From contig JAFQPI010000066.1 of the NCBI GenBank assembly GCA_017411805.1, positions 1 through 64,000 on the forward strand: a DNA stretch of 64,000 nt, in the 5' to 3' direction. Positions 32,630-39,636 of the stretch are shown here, piece after piece. The notes below the pieces were generated by a model, which searched no databases, was not told the origin of the DNA, and worked only from the letters and a program-made list of their open reading frames with translations. The DNA is from Clostridia bacterium. Lineage in GTDB: Bacteria; Bacillota; Clostridia; Oscillospirales; CAG-272. The position numbers and the translations under genes were made by a program. The stretch's first letter is position 1. Every line of letters begins with the position of its first letter.

Positions 32630-33214
32630 ATGCCGGAGGCTGCCGTAAGCCTTATTCAAGACGAAATGTCGCAAAAAATTATAGATACCGTCGAAGAGAT
32701 CGCAATGGAGGGTGGTGCTGCAACTCTGACAGTGCGGCGGATCCTGCGCAAGCTTGACATCTCAAACCGTGTTTTCTATAACCGATTTCAGAATATCGAA
32801 CAGGTTCTCAACATAGTCTATAAAAACACAATCCTTAAAGTAAGAAACGCCATTAAATCGGATATCGATCCCGAGCGCGATTTCTTCAACTACGCGATCG
32901 ACGTCGTTTCCCGCTCGCTTCTCGTCTCCTACGAAGTCAAGATGAAATTCAATCAGTACATTTTCGAGGAGGATTCCATGGGTGAGCTCAACCGCGCATG
33001 GTGGACCGGCGAGATCAAAAAGCTAATAATCTACGCAAAAGAACATAAACTTATAAAGGAAGTTGACGAGGACATCCTCTCCTATTCCTTATGGTGCTTC
33101 TGCCGAGGCTACAATGCCGACGCGGTCGCACGCGGACTTCCGAAGGAAAAGGCCGTCGCGGATTTCAAATACAGCTTCTCCTTCCTGCTTGAAGGACTAA
33201 AAAGAGTAAATTAA
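32630..33214 (+). CDS. TetR/AcrR family transcriptional regulator
   Basis: 194 residues. The N-terminal helix-turn-helix is clear: KIIDTVEEIAMEGGAATLTVRRILRKLDISNRVFYNRF, shown here by its parts ATLTVRRILRKL and SNRVFYNRFQN. The C-terminal ligand-binding helices include SLWCFCRGYNADAVA and YSFSFLLEGL. The ATG at 32630 follows AGAGGTGAT. The next gene, 21 nt on, is an acyl-CoA ligase, so the ligand may be a fatty acid or acyl-CoA; that is inference. Confidence 0.88.
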   Translation: MPEAAVSLIQDEMSQKIIDTVEEIAMEGGAATLTVRRILRKLDISNRVFYNRFQNIEQVLNIVYKNTILKVRNAIKSDIDPERDFFNYAIDVVSRSLLVSYEVKMKFNQYIFEEDSMGELNRAWWTGEIKKLIIYAKEHKLIKEVDEDILSYSLWCFCRGYNADAVARGLPKEKAVADFKYSFSFLLEGLKRVN

Positions 33215-33235
33215 TTTCCGAAAGGGTATTTTATT

Positions 33236-34930
33236 ATGAATAAGTATCAGCTTCACGAAAAACTCAATTTCACGAATATGCGCGAGCTCGTTGAGTACGC
33301 GGGCGAGACGTACGCCGACAAGGTCGCGTACTCCTTCCGCCGCACCCCCAAGTCCGAGATCACTAAGATCAAGTTTTCCAATCTCCGCGATGACGTTCGC
33401 TCTCTCGCAAGCGAGCTTTCCGCTATGGGATGCGCCGGCAAGCATTGCGCTATCATCGGTAAGTTCAGCTATGACTGGGTGCTCACCTACTTTGCCGTTC
33501 TCTCTATCGGCGGCGTTCTCGTCCCCCTTGATCCTGAATGGCAGCCGGCGGACCTTGCAGATACAGCCTCCAAAGCCTGCGCCTCCTTCCTCTTCTGCGA
33601 TGAGGACATAAAGGAAAAGGCAGAATACATCGCCTCCGAAATAAAGCTCGAGGCAGAGCCCGTATATCTTGCTGCAAGGGAGACCGAGCGAAGCCTCCGC
33701 GCAACGATGCGTGCGGGCAAGCCGAAGTTTGAGGCAAATCCCGATCCCTACTATCACGCAGAGATCGATCCCGATGCTCTCGCGCTTCTCGTTTTCACAT
33801 CGGGAACCACGGGCAAGGGCAAGGGCGTTATGCTTTCGCAGAACGCTGTCCTTTCGGATATGACAACGGTAATCCCCTATATCGACTTTGGCGACAAGAC
33901 CGTCGGCGTTCTTCCTCCCCACCACACCTTCGGATCCTCGGTTATGATCGTAGGTCACGCCATCATCGGCACCGAGATCTTCATCTCGGGCGGTCTTCGC
34001 TATATCACTAAGGAGCTCGGCGAGCAGAAGCCCGAGCATCTCGTTCTCGTTCCCCTCTATCTTGAGACCTTCTACCGCAAGATCTGGGCGAACATCAAGA
34101 ACCAGGGCAAGGAAAAGCTCATCAAGCGTATGATCAAGCTCAGCAACGGTATGTGCAAGATCGGTATCGACCTCCGCAAGAAGATCTTCGCGCAGGTCCG
34201 CGCGGCATTCGGCGGCGAGGTCAAGATGATCATCACGGGCGGCGCACCCGTCAACCCCGAGATCGTCAATTTCTTCTCCGCAATGGGCATCACCACTCTC
34301 AACGGCTACGGCATCACAGAGTGCGCCCCCATCGTTTCGGTAAACCGCTCGCTCAATAACGTTCAGGGCAGTATCGGTACTCCCCTTGACTGCGATGAGA
34401 TCCTCATTCTCGATCCCAATGAGGACGGCGAGGGCGAGATCTGCGTCAAGGGTCCGAACGTAATGCTCGGCTACTACAATGATCCCGAGGAGACCGCAAA
34501 GGCATTCACCGAGGACGGCTTCTTCCGCACCGGTGACTACGGCAAGCAGCGCGAGGACGGCATCCTCTTCATCACGGGACGTAAGAAGAACCTCATCATC
34601 CTCTCGAACGGCAAGAACGTATATCCCGAGGAGATCGAAAACGCTCTCATTGCCACCCCCGGCATTCTCGACATCGTTGTTTACGAGGGTCAGAGCAAGA
34701 GAGGTCTCGCGCACAACGCGATCGTCGCCGAGATCTTCCCCGACGAGGACTATATCAAGGCAAACGGCATTGAGGACGTAAAGGCTCATATCAAGCCCTT
34801 TATCGACGAGTACAACAAGACCGCCGTTCCCTATAAGAAGATCGGTGTTCTCAAGATCAGAACCACACCCTTCCCCAAGAACACCCTCCGCAAGATCACA
34901 AGATTCAAGATCGATATGACTATCGACTAA
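33236..34930 (+). CDS. AMP-dependent acyl-CoA synthetase (long-chain fatty acid-CoA ligase-like)
   Basis: 564 residues, full length. Adenylate-forming motifs: LVFTSGTTGKGKGVMLS (phosphate loop), LPPHHTFGSS, TGGAPVNPEI, LNGYGITECAPIVS, GEICVKGPNVMLGYYNDPE, FRTGDYGKQREDGILFITGRKKNLI and the late KIGVLKIRTTPFPKNTLRKI with the catalytic lysine. It activates a carboxylic acid with ATP and CoA in the cytosol. Chain length is not evident. It is co-transcribed with tetR. A long minus-strand frame across it is a codon-bias shadow. Confidence 0.92.
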   Translation: MNKYQLHEKLNFTNMRELVEYAGETYADKVAYSFRRTPKSEITKIKFSNLRDDVRSLASELSAMGCAGKHCAIIGKFSYDWVLTYFAVLSIGGVLVPLDPEWQPADLADTASKACASFLFCDEDIKEKAEYIASEIKLEAEPVYLAARETERSLRATMRAGKPKFEANPDPYYHAEIDPDALALLVFTSGTTGKGKGVMLSQNAVLSDMTTVIPYIDFGDKTVGVLPPHHTFGSSVMIVGHAIIGTEIFISGGLRYITKELGEQKPEHLVLVPLYLETFYRKIWANIKNQGKEKLIKRMIKLSNGMCKIGIDLRKKIFAQVRAAFGGEVKMIITGGAPVNPEIVNFFSAMGITTLNGYGITECAPIVSVNRSLNNVQGSIGTPLDCDEILILDPNEDGEGEICVKGPNVMLGYYNDPEETAKAFTEDGFFRTGDYGKQREDGILFITGRKKNLIILSNGKNVYPEEIENALIATPGILDIVVYEGQSKRGLAHNAIVAEIFPDEDYIKANGIEDVKAHIKPFIDEYNKTAVPYKKIGVLKIRTTPFPKNTLRKITRFKIDMTID

Positions 34931-34939
34931 TATAAAAAG

Positions 34940-34976
34940 CCTCAACCGCCAATGGGTGATGTTCTTGGCGGAGAAA
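34940..34976 (+). repeat. Left inverted repeat of a putative mobile cassette
   Basis: AACCGCCAATGGGTGA with downstream TTCTT and CGGAGAAAT matches, in inverted orientation, the sequence at 36024-36057. The two would bracket about 1.1 kb containing the acetyltransferase-like gene. Confidence 0.75.
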
Positions 34977-35023
34977 TCGCAAATCAGTTTGCCTTATTTG
35001 ATCCGCAGTAAACAAATAATAAT

Positions 35024-35062
35024 CCCCGACAGATTGTCAAAAAATCTGTCGGGGGTAGTTTT
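35024..35062 (+). terminator. Terminator
   Basis: A 12-bp stem CCCCGACAGATT/AATCTGTCGGGG with a 7-nt loop, followed by GGTAGTTTT. Confidence 0.75.
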
Positions 35063-35098
35063 ATTCTGTTCGATAAATTGGAATTGACTGACGGAATT

Positions 35099-35680
35099 TT
35101 ATTCAAACAATGCAGGACAAAGGTTTGAATGGGAATTGTTAGAACTTATTTTTTTTGCAGGAACGCCACCATAAGTACATCCGTTTTCAGTGATTGATTT
35201 AACTACTACCGCATTCGCTCCAATTGCAACATCATCTGCAATTGTTATATCTCCGATGATTTTTGCACCGGTTCCAATGAAAACATTATTGCCTATTTGA
35301 GGGGCCGCACTACTACCATTCGTGGCACCAATATTCACGCCTTCTTGTATACGACAATTTTTCCCAACTTTGGCAGCAGAATTAACAACAATAGTACCAT
35401 AGTGTGCAATTGACAACCCAGGGCCAAAAACATTTATGGGTATTGAAAATCCTAATTTAACCGAATATCTGTGTAACAGTAATTTGTACCAAACAAAATG
35501 AAACACATAACATTTTTTTGAATTGCGATATAAATTGCTATAGTATTCGGATTTTCTTAGAATAATTTGAAATTTCCATATTTCATCGCCAAAAAAATTT
35601 GGGTGTTTTTTGTTCGATTGCCGCAAAGCGATTGCATCTTGTTTCAAATAATACTCAAGTTCCTTTTTTGTAGTAATCAT
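35099..35680 (-). CDS. Serine acetyltransferase-like hexapeptide-repeat acetyltransferase
   Basis: 193 residues. A helical N-terminus is followed by a left-handed beta-helix: PINVFGPGLSIAHYGTIVVN, KVGKNCRIQEGVNIGATNG, PQIGNNVFIGTGAKIIGDI, ADDVAIGANAVVVKSI and the closing TYGGVPAKKIS. The catalytic His is in SIAHYG. It is shorter than housekeeping CysE and resembles acetyltransferases of polysaccharide clusters, so O-acetylation of a sugar is as plausible as O-acetylserine synthesis. cysK lies next door on the same strand, which favours cysteine synthesis, but the gene is clearly more AT-rich than its surroundings and sits between inverted repeats, suggesting acquisition. GGGAG precedes the start. 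Confidence 0.85.
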   Translation of the reverse strand: MITTKKELEYYLKQDAIALRQSNKKHPNFFGDEIWKFQIILRKSEYYSNLYRNSKKCYVFHFVWYKLLLHRYSVKLGFSIPINVFGPGLSIAHYGTIVVNSAAKVGKNCRIQEGVNIGATNGSSAAPQIGNNVFIGTGAKIIGDITIADDVAIGANAVVVKSITENGCTYGGVPAKKISSNNSHSNLCPALFE

Positions 35681-35753
35681 AAAGTGCTCCCTGTATACAA
35701 AATTTTAGTTTTCAAAAATTGCTTGGTTGAATTCAAATTTTTCTAACAGTTAC

Positions 35754-35782
35754 ATTATATCATAAATTTCAACACAAGTAAA
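35754..35782 (-). promoter_or_regulatory. Promoter of the acetyltransferase-like gene
   Basis: Minus strand TTTACT (35777-35782), 17 nt, TATAAT (35754-35759). Confidence 0.7.
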
Positions 35783-35811
35783 TAGTACGGCAGATTTTTT
35801 ACAAATTGAAC

Positions 35812-36057
35812 CGCCCTTTTTCGTAGGGCGGGGGCTCGCTCCCGCAAAACAAAAAGCCCTGCAAAAACAGAGCTTTCTGTATATAATATAAAACAAATTT
35901 TCTCTTCGAGCTTTAAAAACGCCGTTCCAATCGACAAATTCTTATTCATCGTTCTGCTTTATCGCCGGTTTCGCCTTTGTATTACAAAGGCACAGGGCAA
36001 AGCCCATACCCCTATCTTATTTCTCCGATAAGGACCTCACCCATTGGCGGTTTACCT
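35812..36057. repeat. Non-coding hairpin-rich stretch and right inverted repeat of the cassette
   Basis: Contains CCGCCCT/AGGGCGG (about 35810-35830), an AAAAGCCCTG/CAGAGCTTT hairpin with T-rich tail near 35855, GGGCaaaGCCC near 35995, and at 36024-36057 the inverted copy of the 34940 repeat. No gene is seen between 35700 and 36089. Confidence 0.65.
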
Positions 36058-36089
36058 TAACTCTGCATTCTTAACTCTGAACTCTGCAC

Positions 36090-37013
36090 TTAAAACAGGT
36101 CTGTGCTGAGATACCTCTCTCCTCCGTCGGGGAGGATGACGACGATATTCTTGCCTCGGTTTTCATCGAGCCTCACAAGCTTGATCGCAGCCGAAAGTGC
36201 CGCGCCCGATGAGATTCCGACGAGCACGCCCTCTCTCGCCGCAAGATTACGGCAAGCGGTCTTTGCTTCATCAACGGAAATTGTCATAATTTCATCAATA
36301 AGCGAGCACTCAAGCACCTCGGGGATGAATCCCGCGCCAATACCGGAAAGTCCGTGCGGACCCGCAGGCTTGCCCGAAAGAACCGCAGAGGTGTCGGGCT
36401 CAACGGCAACGACCTTGACGTTCGGATCCATTTCCTTAAGATAACGTGCGCTGCCCGTCAGCGTTCCGCCCGTGCCGACGCCCGCGACGAAGATATCAAC
36501 CTTTCCGTCGGTGTCGTTCCATATCTCGCGTCCGGTTGAAAGATAATGAGCATCTGCGTTCGCGGGGTTGTCAAACTGGCTCGGGATGAAGGAATTCGGC
36601 GTATTTGCCGCGATCTCCTTCGCCTTTGCGATCGAACCGCTCATACCCTCCGCCGCGGGAGTCAGAACGACCTCTGCGCCGTAAGCCTTCATCAGCTTTT
36701 GTCTCTCGAGCGACATATTATCGGGCATAACGACGATGACCTTATAGCCTCTGTGAACTCCGACAGCGGCAAGCCCGATGCCTGTGTTTCCCGACGTCGG
36801 CTCGATAAGAGTCGCGCCCGCCGAGATCAAACCGCGCACCTCGGCATCGTTGATCATATTCAGAGCCACGCGATCCTTCGCCGATCCCGCGGGATTGAAA
36901 TATTCGAGCTTGGCAAGAATCGCGGCTTTCGCATCCTCTGCTTTCTCGGTCTTCGCAAGCCTCAGCATCGGTGTCGCACCGATCAGCTCGTCGAGATCAT
37001 TGTATATTTTCAT
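36090..37013 (-). CDS. cysK: Cysteine synthase (O-acetylserine sulfhydrylase)
   Basis: 307 residues, normal for CysK. Seen: IGATPMLRL, the PLP-lysine in LEYFNPAGSAKDRVAL, EPTSGNTGIGLAAV (phosphate-binding), MPDNMSLERQKLMKAYGAEVVLTP, FVAGVGTGGTLTGSARYL, PHGLSGIGAGFIPEVL, VGISSGAAL and ILPDGGERYLSTDLF. It makes cysteine from O-acetylserine and sulfide. The ATG at 37013 follows GAGGT and is correct for the family; the longer frame is not. A perfect promoter lies upstream. An acetyltransferase-like gene follows but with its own promoter. Confidence 0.95.
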   Translation of the reverse strand: MKIYNDLDELIGATPMLRLAKTEKAEDAKAAILAKLEYFNPAGSAKDRVALNMINDAEVRGLISAGATLIEPTSGNTGIGLAAVGVHRGYKVIVVMPDNMSLERQKLMKAYGAEVVLTPAAEGMSGSIAKAKEIAANTPNSFIPSQFDNPANADAHYLSTGREIWNDTDGKVDIFVAGVGTGGTLTGSARYLKEMDPNVKVVAVEPDTSAVLSGKPAGPHGLSGIGAGFIPEVLECSLIDEIMTISVDEAKTACRNLAAREGVLVGISSGAALSAAIKLVRLDENRGKNIVVILPDGGERYLSTDLF

Positions 37014-37044
37014 AGTCGGTACCTCACTTTTCGTATATATGATT

Positions 37045-37073
37045 ATTATAACACCGGGAATAGGCCGTGTCAA
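37045..37073 (-). promoter_or_regulatory. Promoter of cysK
   Basis: Minus strand TTGACA (37068-37073), 17 nt, TATAAT (37045-37050). Confidence 0.9.
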
Positions 37074-37131
37074 TATTATTCGGAAACTTTTTGATATTCG
37101 GAAAACATAATAAGAACGCTTGCAAAAATGC

Positions 37132-37170
37132 ATTTTATCCCAAAAAATATACGATTTATCCCAAAAATCG
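37132..37170 (-). repeat. 39-bp repeat with paired TTTTGGGATAAA motifs, copy 1
   Basis: On the minus strand TTTTGGGATAAA occurs twice, about 20 nt apart. The whole 39-bp stretch is nearly identical to 59633-59670, including the CGTAT between the motifs. No other feature is recognised in 37171-37349. Confidence 0.75.
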
Positions 37171-37349
37171 AAAAAAGCAAAAGTTTATGCTATAATAAAA
37201 CAGTCAAAATCGGCAAACGATGCGTAGATTTTTATATCGGATAACAGGTCTCCTATCACAATTCCGACAATTAATTACAATATATTCCTATATTTTTAAT
37301 TGGACAAAAAACAATTTCCGAACATTAAGAAAAATTAATCATTTCACTA

Positions 37350-37378
37350 TTTCATATTAATAATATGTGTGCTATAAT
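37350..37378 (+). promoter_or_regulatory. Promoter of the ABC-FtsX pair
   Basis: TTTCAT (37350-37355), 17 nt, TATAAT (37373-37378). The weak -35 overlaps the palindrome CATATTA/TAATATG (37353-37367), which may bind a regulator. Confidence 0.65.
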
Positions 37379-37410
37379 AGTGTTAACATCTCGAAAGGAG
37401 AAAAGGAATA

Positions 37411-39636
37411 ATGTCTCTTTTGAAGCTTTCGGGCATCGGTAAGATATACTATTCGGAGGGAAGCGTTGCAGTTGGAATCCGCGGCGTCGATCTTGCCTTC
37501 GAGCGCGGCGAATTCGTTGCGATCACGGGCGCATCCGGCTCGGGTAAATCTACCCTGCTCAACGTAATCAGCGGTATGGACAGCTACGAGGAGGGCGAGC
37601 TTTATATTGAAGGTTCACCTACTTCGCATTATCTTGAACCCGATTGGGAAGAATACCGCTCAAAGTACATCTCATTCATATTCCAGGATTACAATATCCT
37701 TGAAAGCTATACCGTTCTGCAGAATGTGGAGCTTGCGCTGATGCATATCAAGGACCGCCGCGAGCGACGCCGACGTGCTGTCGAACTGCTCACGAGAGTC
37801 GGAATGGAAAAGCATCTCCGCCAGAAGGGTTCGAAGCTCTCGGGCGGTCAGAAGCAGAGGACCGTCATCGCCCGCGCACTCGCAAAGGACAGCCCCATCA
37901 TCCTCGCGGACGAACCTACGGGCAACCTCGACGAGACAACCTCAAAAGAGATCATCAACCTTCTGCGCGAGGTCTCAAAGGATAAGCTCCTCATCATCGT
38001 AACGCACAACTACGAGGAGGTCGAGCATTGCGCGACGAGACACATCCGAATTTTTGACGGCTCGGTTGAATTCGATCGCGGTTCAAAGCCATCCGAAATA
38101 TCCGCGCGCGAAGACAAGAAATTCGATTACGTTCCCGCAAAGAAAAAGAAATTCGATCTCAAAGAATTCCTTGCCGATCTCAAGGACGGAATCGGGCTTG
38201 GAGGCCACGTTTTCGCATCTCGCCCGAAGCTTGCGGTATTCACTTGTCTGCTCATGGCTGTCGGTATGCTCGGCGTCTTCCTTATGACCTCGATCTGCTT
38301 TGACCGCGAGATAGTCGATGAGATCTCAAGCAATATGTTCGAATACAGAAAGGGACGTGTCGTTGTTGTCCGCCGCGACGGAGATATACCGACTATCGAC
38401 GAAATACGTGCGCTTGCCGAGGAATACGGCGCAAAATCATACGTTGAATGCGATTATCTTATCGACACGCCTATAGGGGTAAGCCTCGATTACATGCCCT
38501 ACCGTTATTATTACTCGATGGGCTCATCCGGCACCTTCCTCTATCCCGTAAGCGAGTATGAAGGCACGTTCGAAGGAACGCTTCCCGACGAAGAGGGTGA
38601 GATGCTGCTCCGCCTTCCCATCTCCGAAAAAGAGGAATACGCGGATGCAATTCTCGGTGAAACAGTCGTATACTGCGATGACGTTTCCTTCGTTCTGACG
38701 GGAATATCATACTATTACGACAACAATCTTCCCGCCGCCGCTTACGTGACAGATGAGGATTACATGTTGATGGCAAGGATCCTGGCATTCATGAACAGCT
38801 CCTCGTCCGTCATGTTGAACGCTGCAAGTCTCGGCGGCTCAATGTTCAGCATACACGATTTTTCCATCTGCCGCGAGCTCGGAGACAAATTTTATTTTTC
38901 TAAGTCATTCGGATACGATATGCCCTTCTCCGAGGATATGACTATCGGGATAGTCGGCATCACCTCCGAATTGTTGACGATTGAAGCAAAGAATATGGCA
39001 ACCAAGCTTCCCGAAGAGATCGCAGACTATGACGGATATTCCGTTGCTTTTGTCGGTATCGACGTCATCGAAAAGCTTGCCCGGATCTATACCGATAACG
39101 ACTACTGCCAATTCTCCCTCTTCTTTGAGAATGATATAGAAGCGAGGCGCGCAGCCAAAAAGCTCTTCGGGGAGGGCTACATCGCCGTTCTCTCGAATGC
39201 CACCTTCGAGCCCGAGCCATTTGAAAAATTCGCCAAGACCTTCATCGTTTTCCTCATGGTATCGATCTGGCTCGGCGGAATCATAAGCCTTGCATTCTTC
39301 ATAAGGCTCTGCCAATCACGCTCCATCGTCTCCTTCAAGAACGACATTGCCATCATGCGCTCGATGGGTATCAAAACCTCGGTCATAAAGATCTCAATGT
39401 ACATGCGTTCCGTGATCGCACTCATTCCCGCAACCGGCGCGCTCTTTGGAGTTGCCGCGCTGATATTTACCTCGCCAAAATGGAACGGCTTTTTCAATTA
39501 TCTCTACGGCTGGCAATACGCGCTGATCTGCGCGGGACTCTTGCTGATCGCTATCCGCGTTTCCTTCAAACAGCAATCCAAGCTATTCGCCGGAAGTGTC
39601 AAAAAGACTCTGACGGGAGGTGAGCTCAATGATTAA
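37411..39636 (+). CDS. ABC transporter, ATPase fused to FtsX-like permease (first of a pair)
   Basis: 741 residues. Residues 1-230 are a MacB/LolD-type ATPase: Walker A TGASGSGKST, FIFQDYNILESYTVLQNVEL, signature KLSGGQKQRTVIARAL, Walker B PIILADEPTGNLDE and VTHNYEE. One helix follows (about 280-300), then an extracytoplasmic domain of about 300 residues, then three helices near the C-terminus with an FtsX-type ending. This is the ATPase-first order of MacB-type mechanotransmission transporters, which export peptides, antibiotics or lipoproteins without passing them through the membrane core. AAAGGAG precedes the ATG. It overlaps the second gene by 8 nt. Confidence 0.88.
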   Translation: MSLLKLSGIGKIYYSEGSVAVGIRGVDLAFERGEFVAITGASGSGKSTLLNVISGMDSYEEGELYIEGSPTSHYLEPDWEEYRSKYISFIFQDYNILESYTVLQNVELALMHIKDRRERRRRAVELLTRVGMEKHLRQKGSKLSGGQKQRTVIARALAKDSPIILADEPTGNLDETTSKEIINLLREVSKDKLLIIVTHNYEEVEHCATRHIRIFDGSVEFDRGSKPSEISAREDKKFDYVPAKKKKFDLKEFLADLKDGIGLGGHVFASRPKLAVFTCLLMAVGMLGVFLMTSICFDREIVDEISSNMFEYRKGRVVVVRRDGDIPTIDEIRALAEEYGAKSYVECDYLIDTPIGVSLDYMPYRYYYSMGSSGTFLYPVSEYEGTFEGTLPDEEGEMLLRLPISEKEEYADAILGETVVYCDDVSFVLTGISYYYDNNLPAAAYVTDEDYMLMARILAFMNSSSSVMLNAASLGGSMFSIHDFSICRELGDKFYFSKSFGYDMPFSEDMTIGIVGITSELLTIEAKNMATKLPEEIADYDGYSVAFVGIDVIEKLARIYTDNDYCQFSLFFENDIEARRAAKKLFGEGYIAVLSNATFEPEPFEKFAKTFIVFLMVSIWLGGIISLAFFIRLCQSRSIVSFKNDIAIMRSMGIKTSVIKISMYMRSVIALIPATGALFGVAALIFTSPKWNGFFNYLYGWQYALICAGLLLIAIRVSFKQQSKLFAGSVKKTLTGGELND

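Noticed and set aside
33197-34945. 582-residue open frame antisense to the acyl-CoA ligase gene
   Set aside because: It mirrors a GC-rich, codon-biased gene in the complementary frame, has repetitive Val/Asp/Leu content and matches no family. The sense strand encodes a full, motif-complete ligase.
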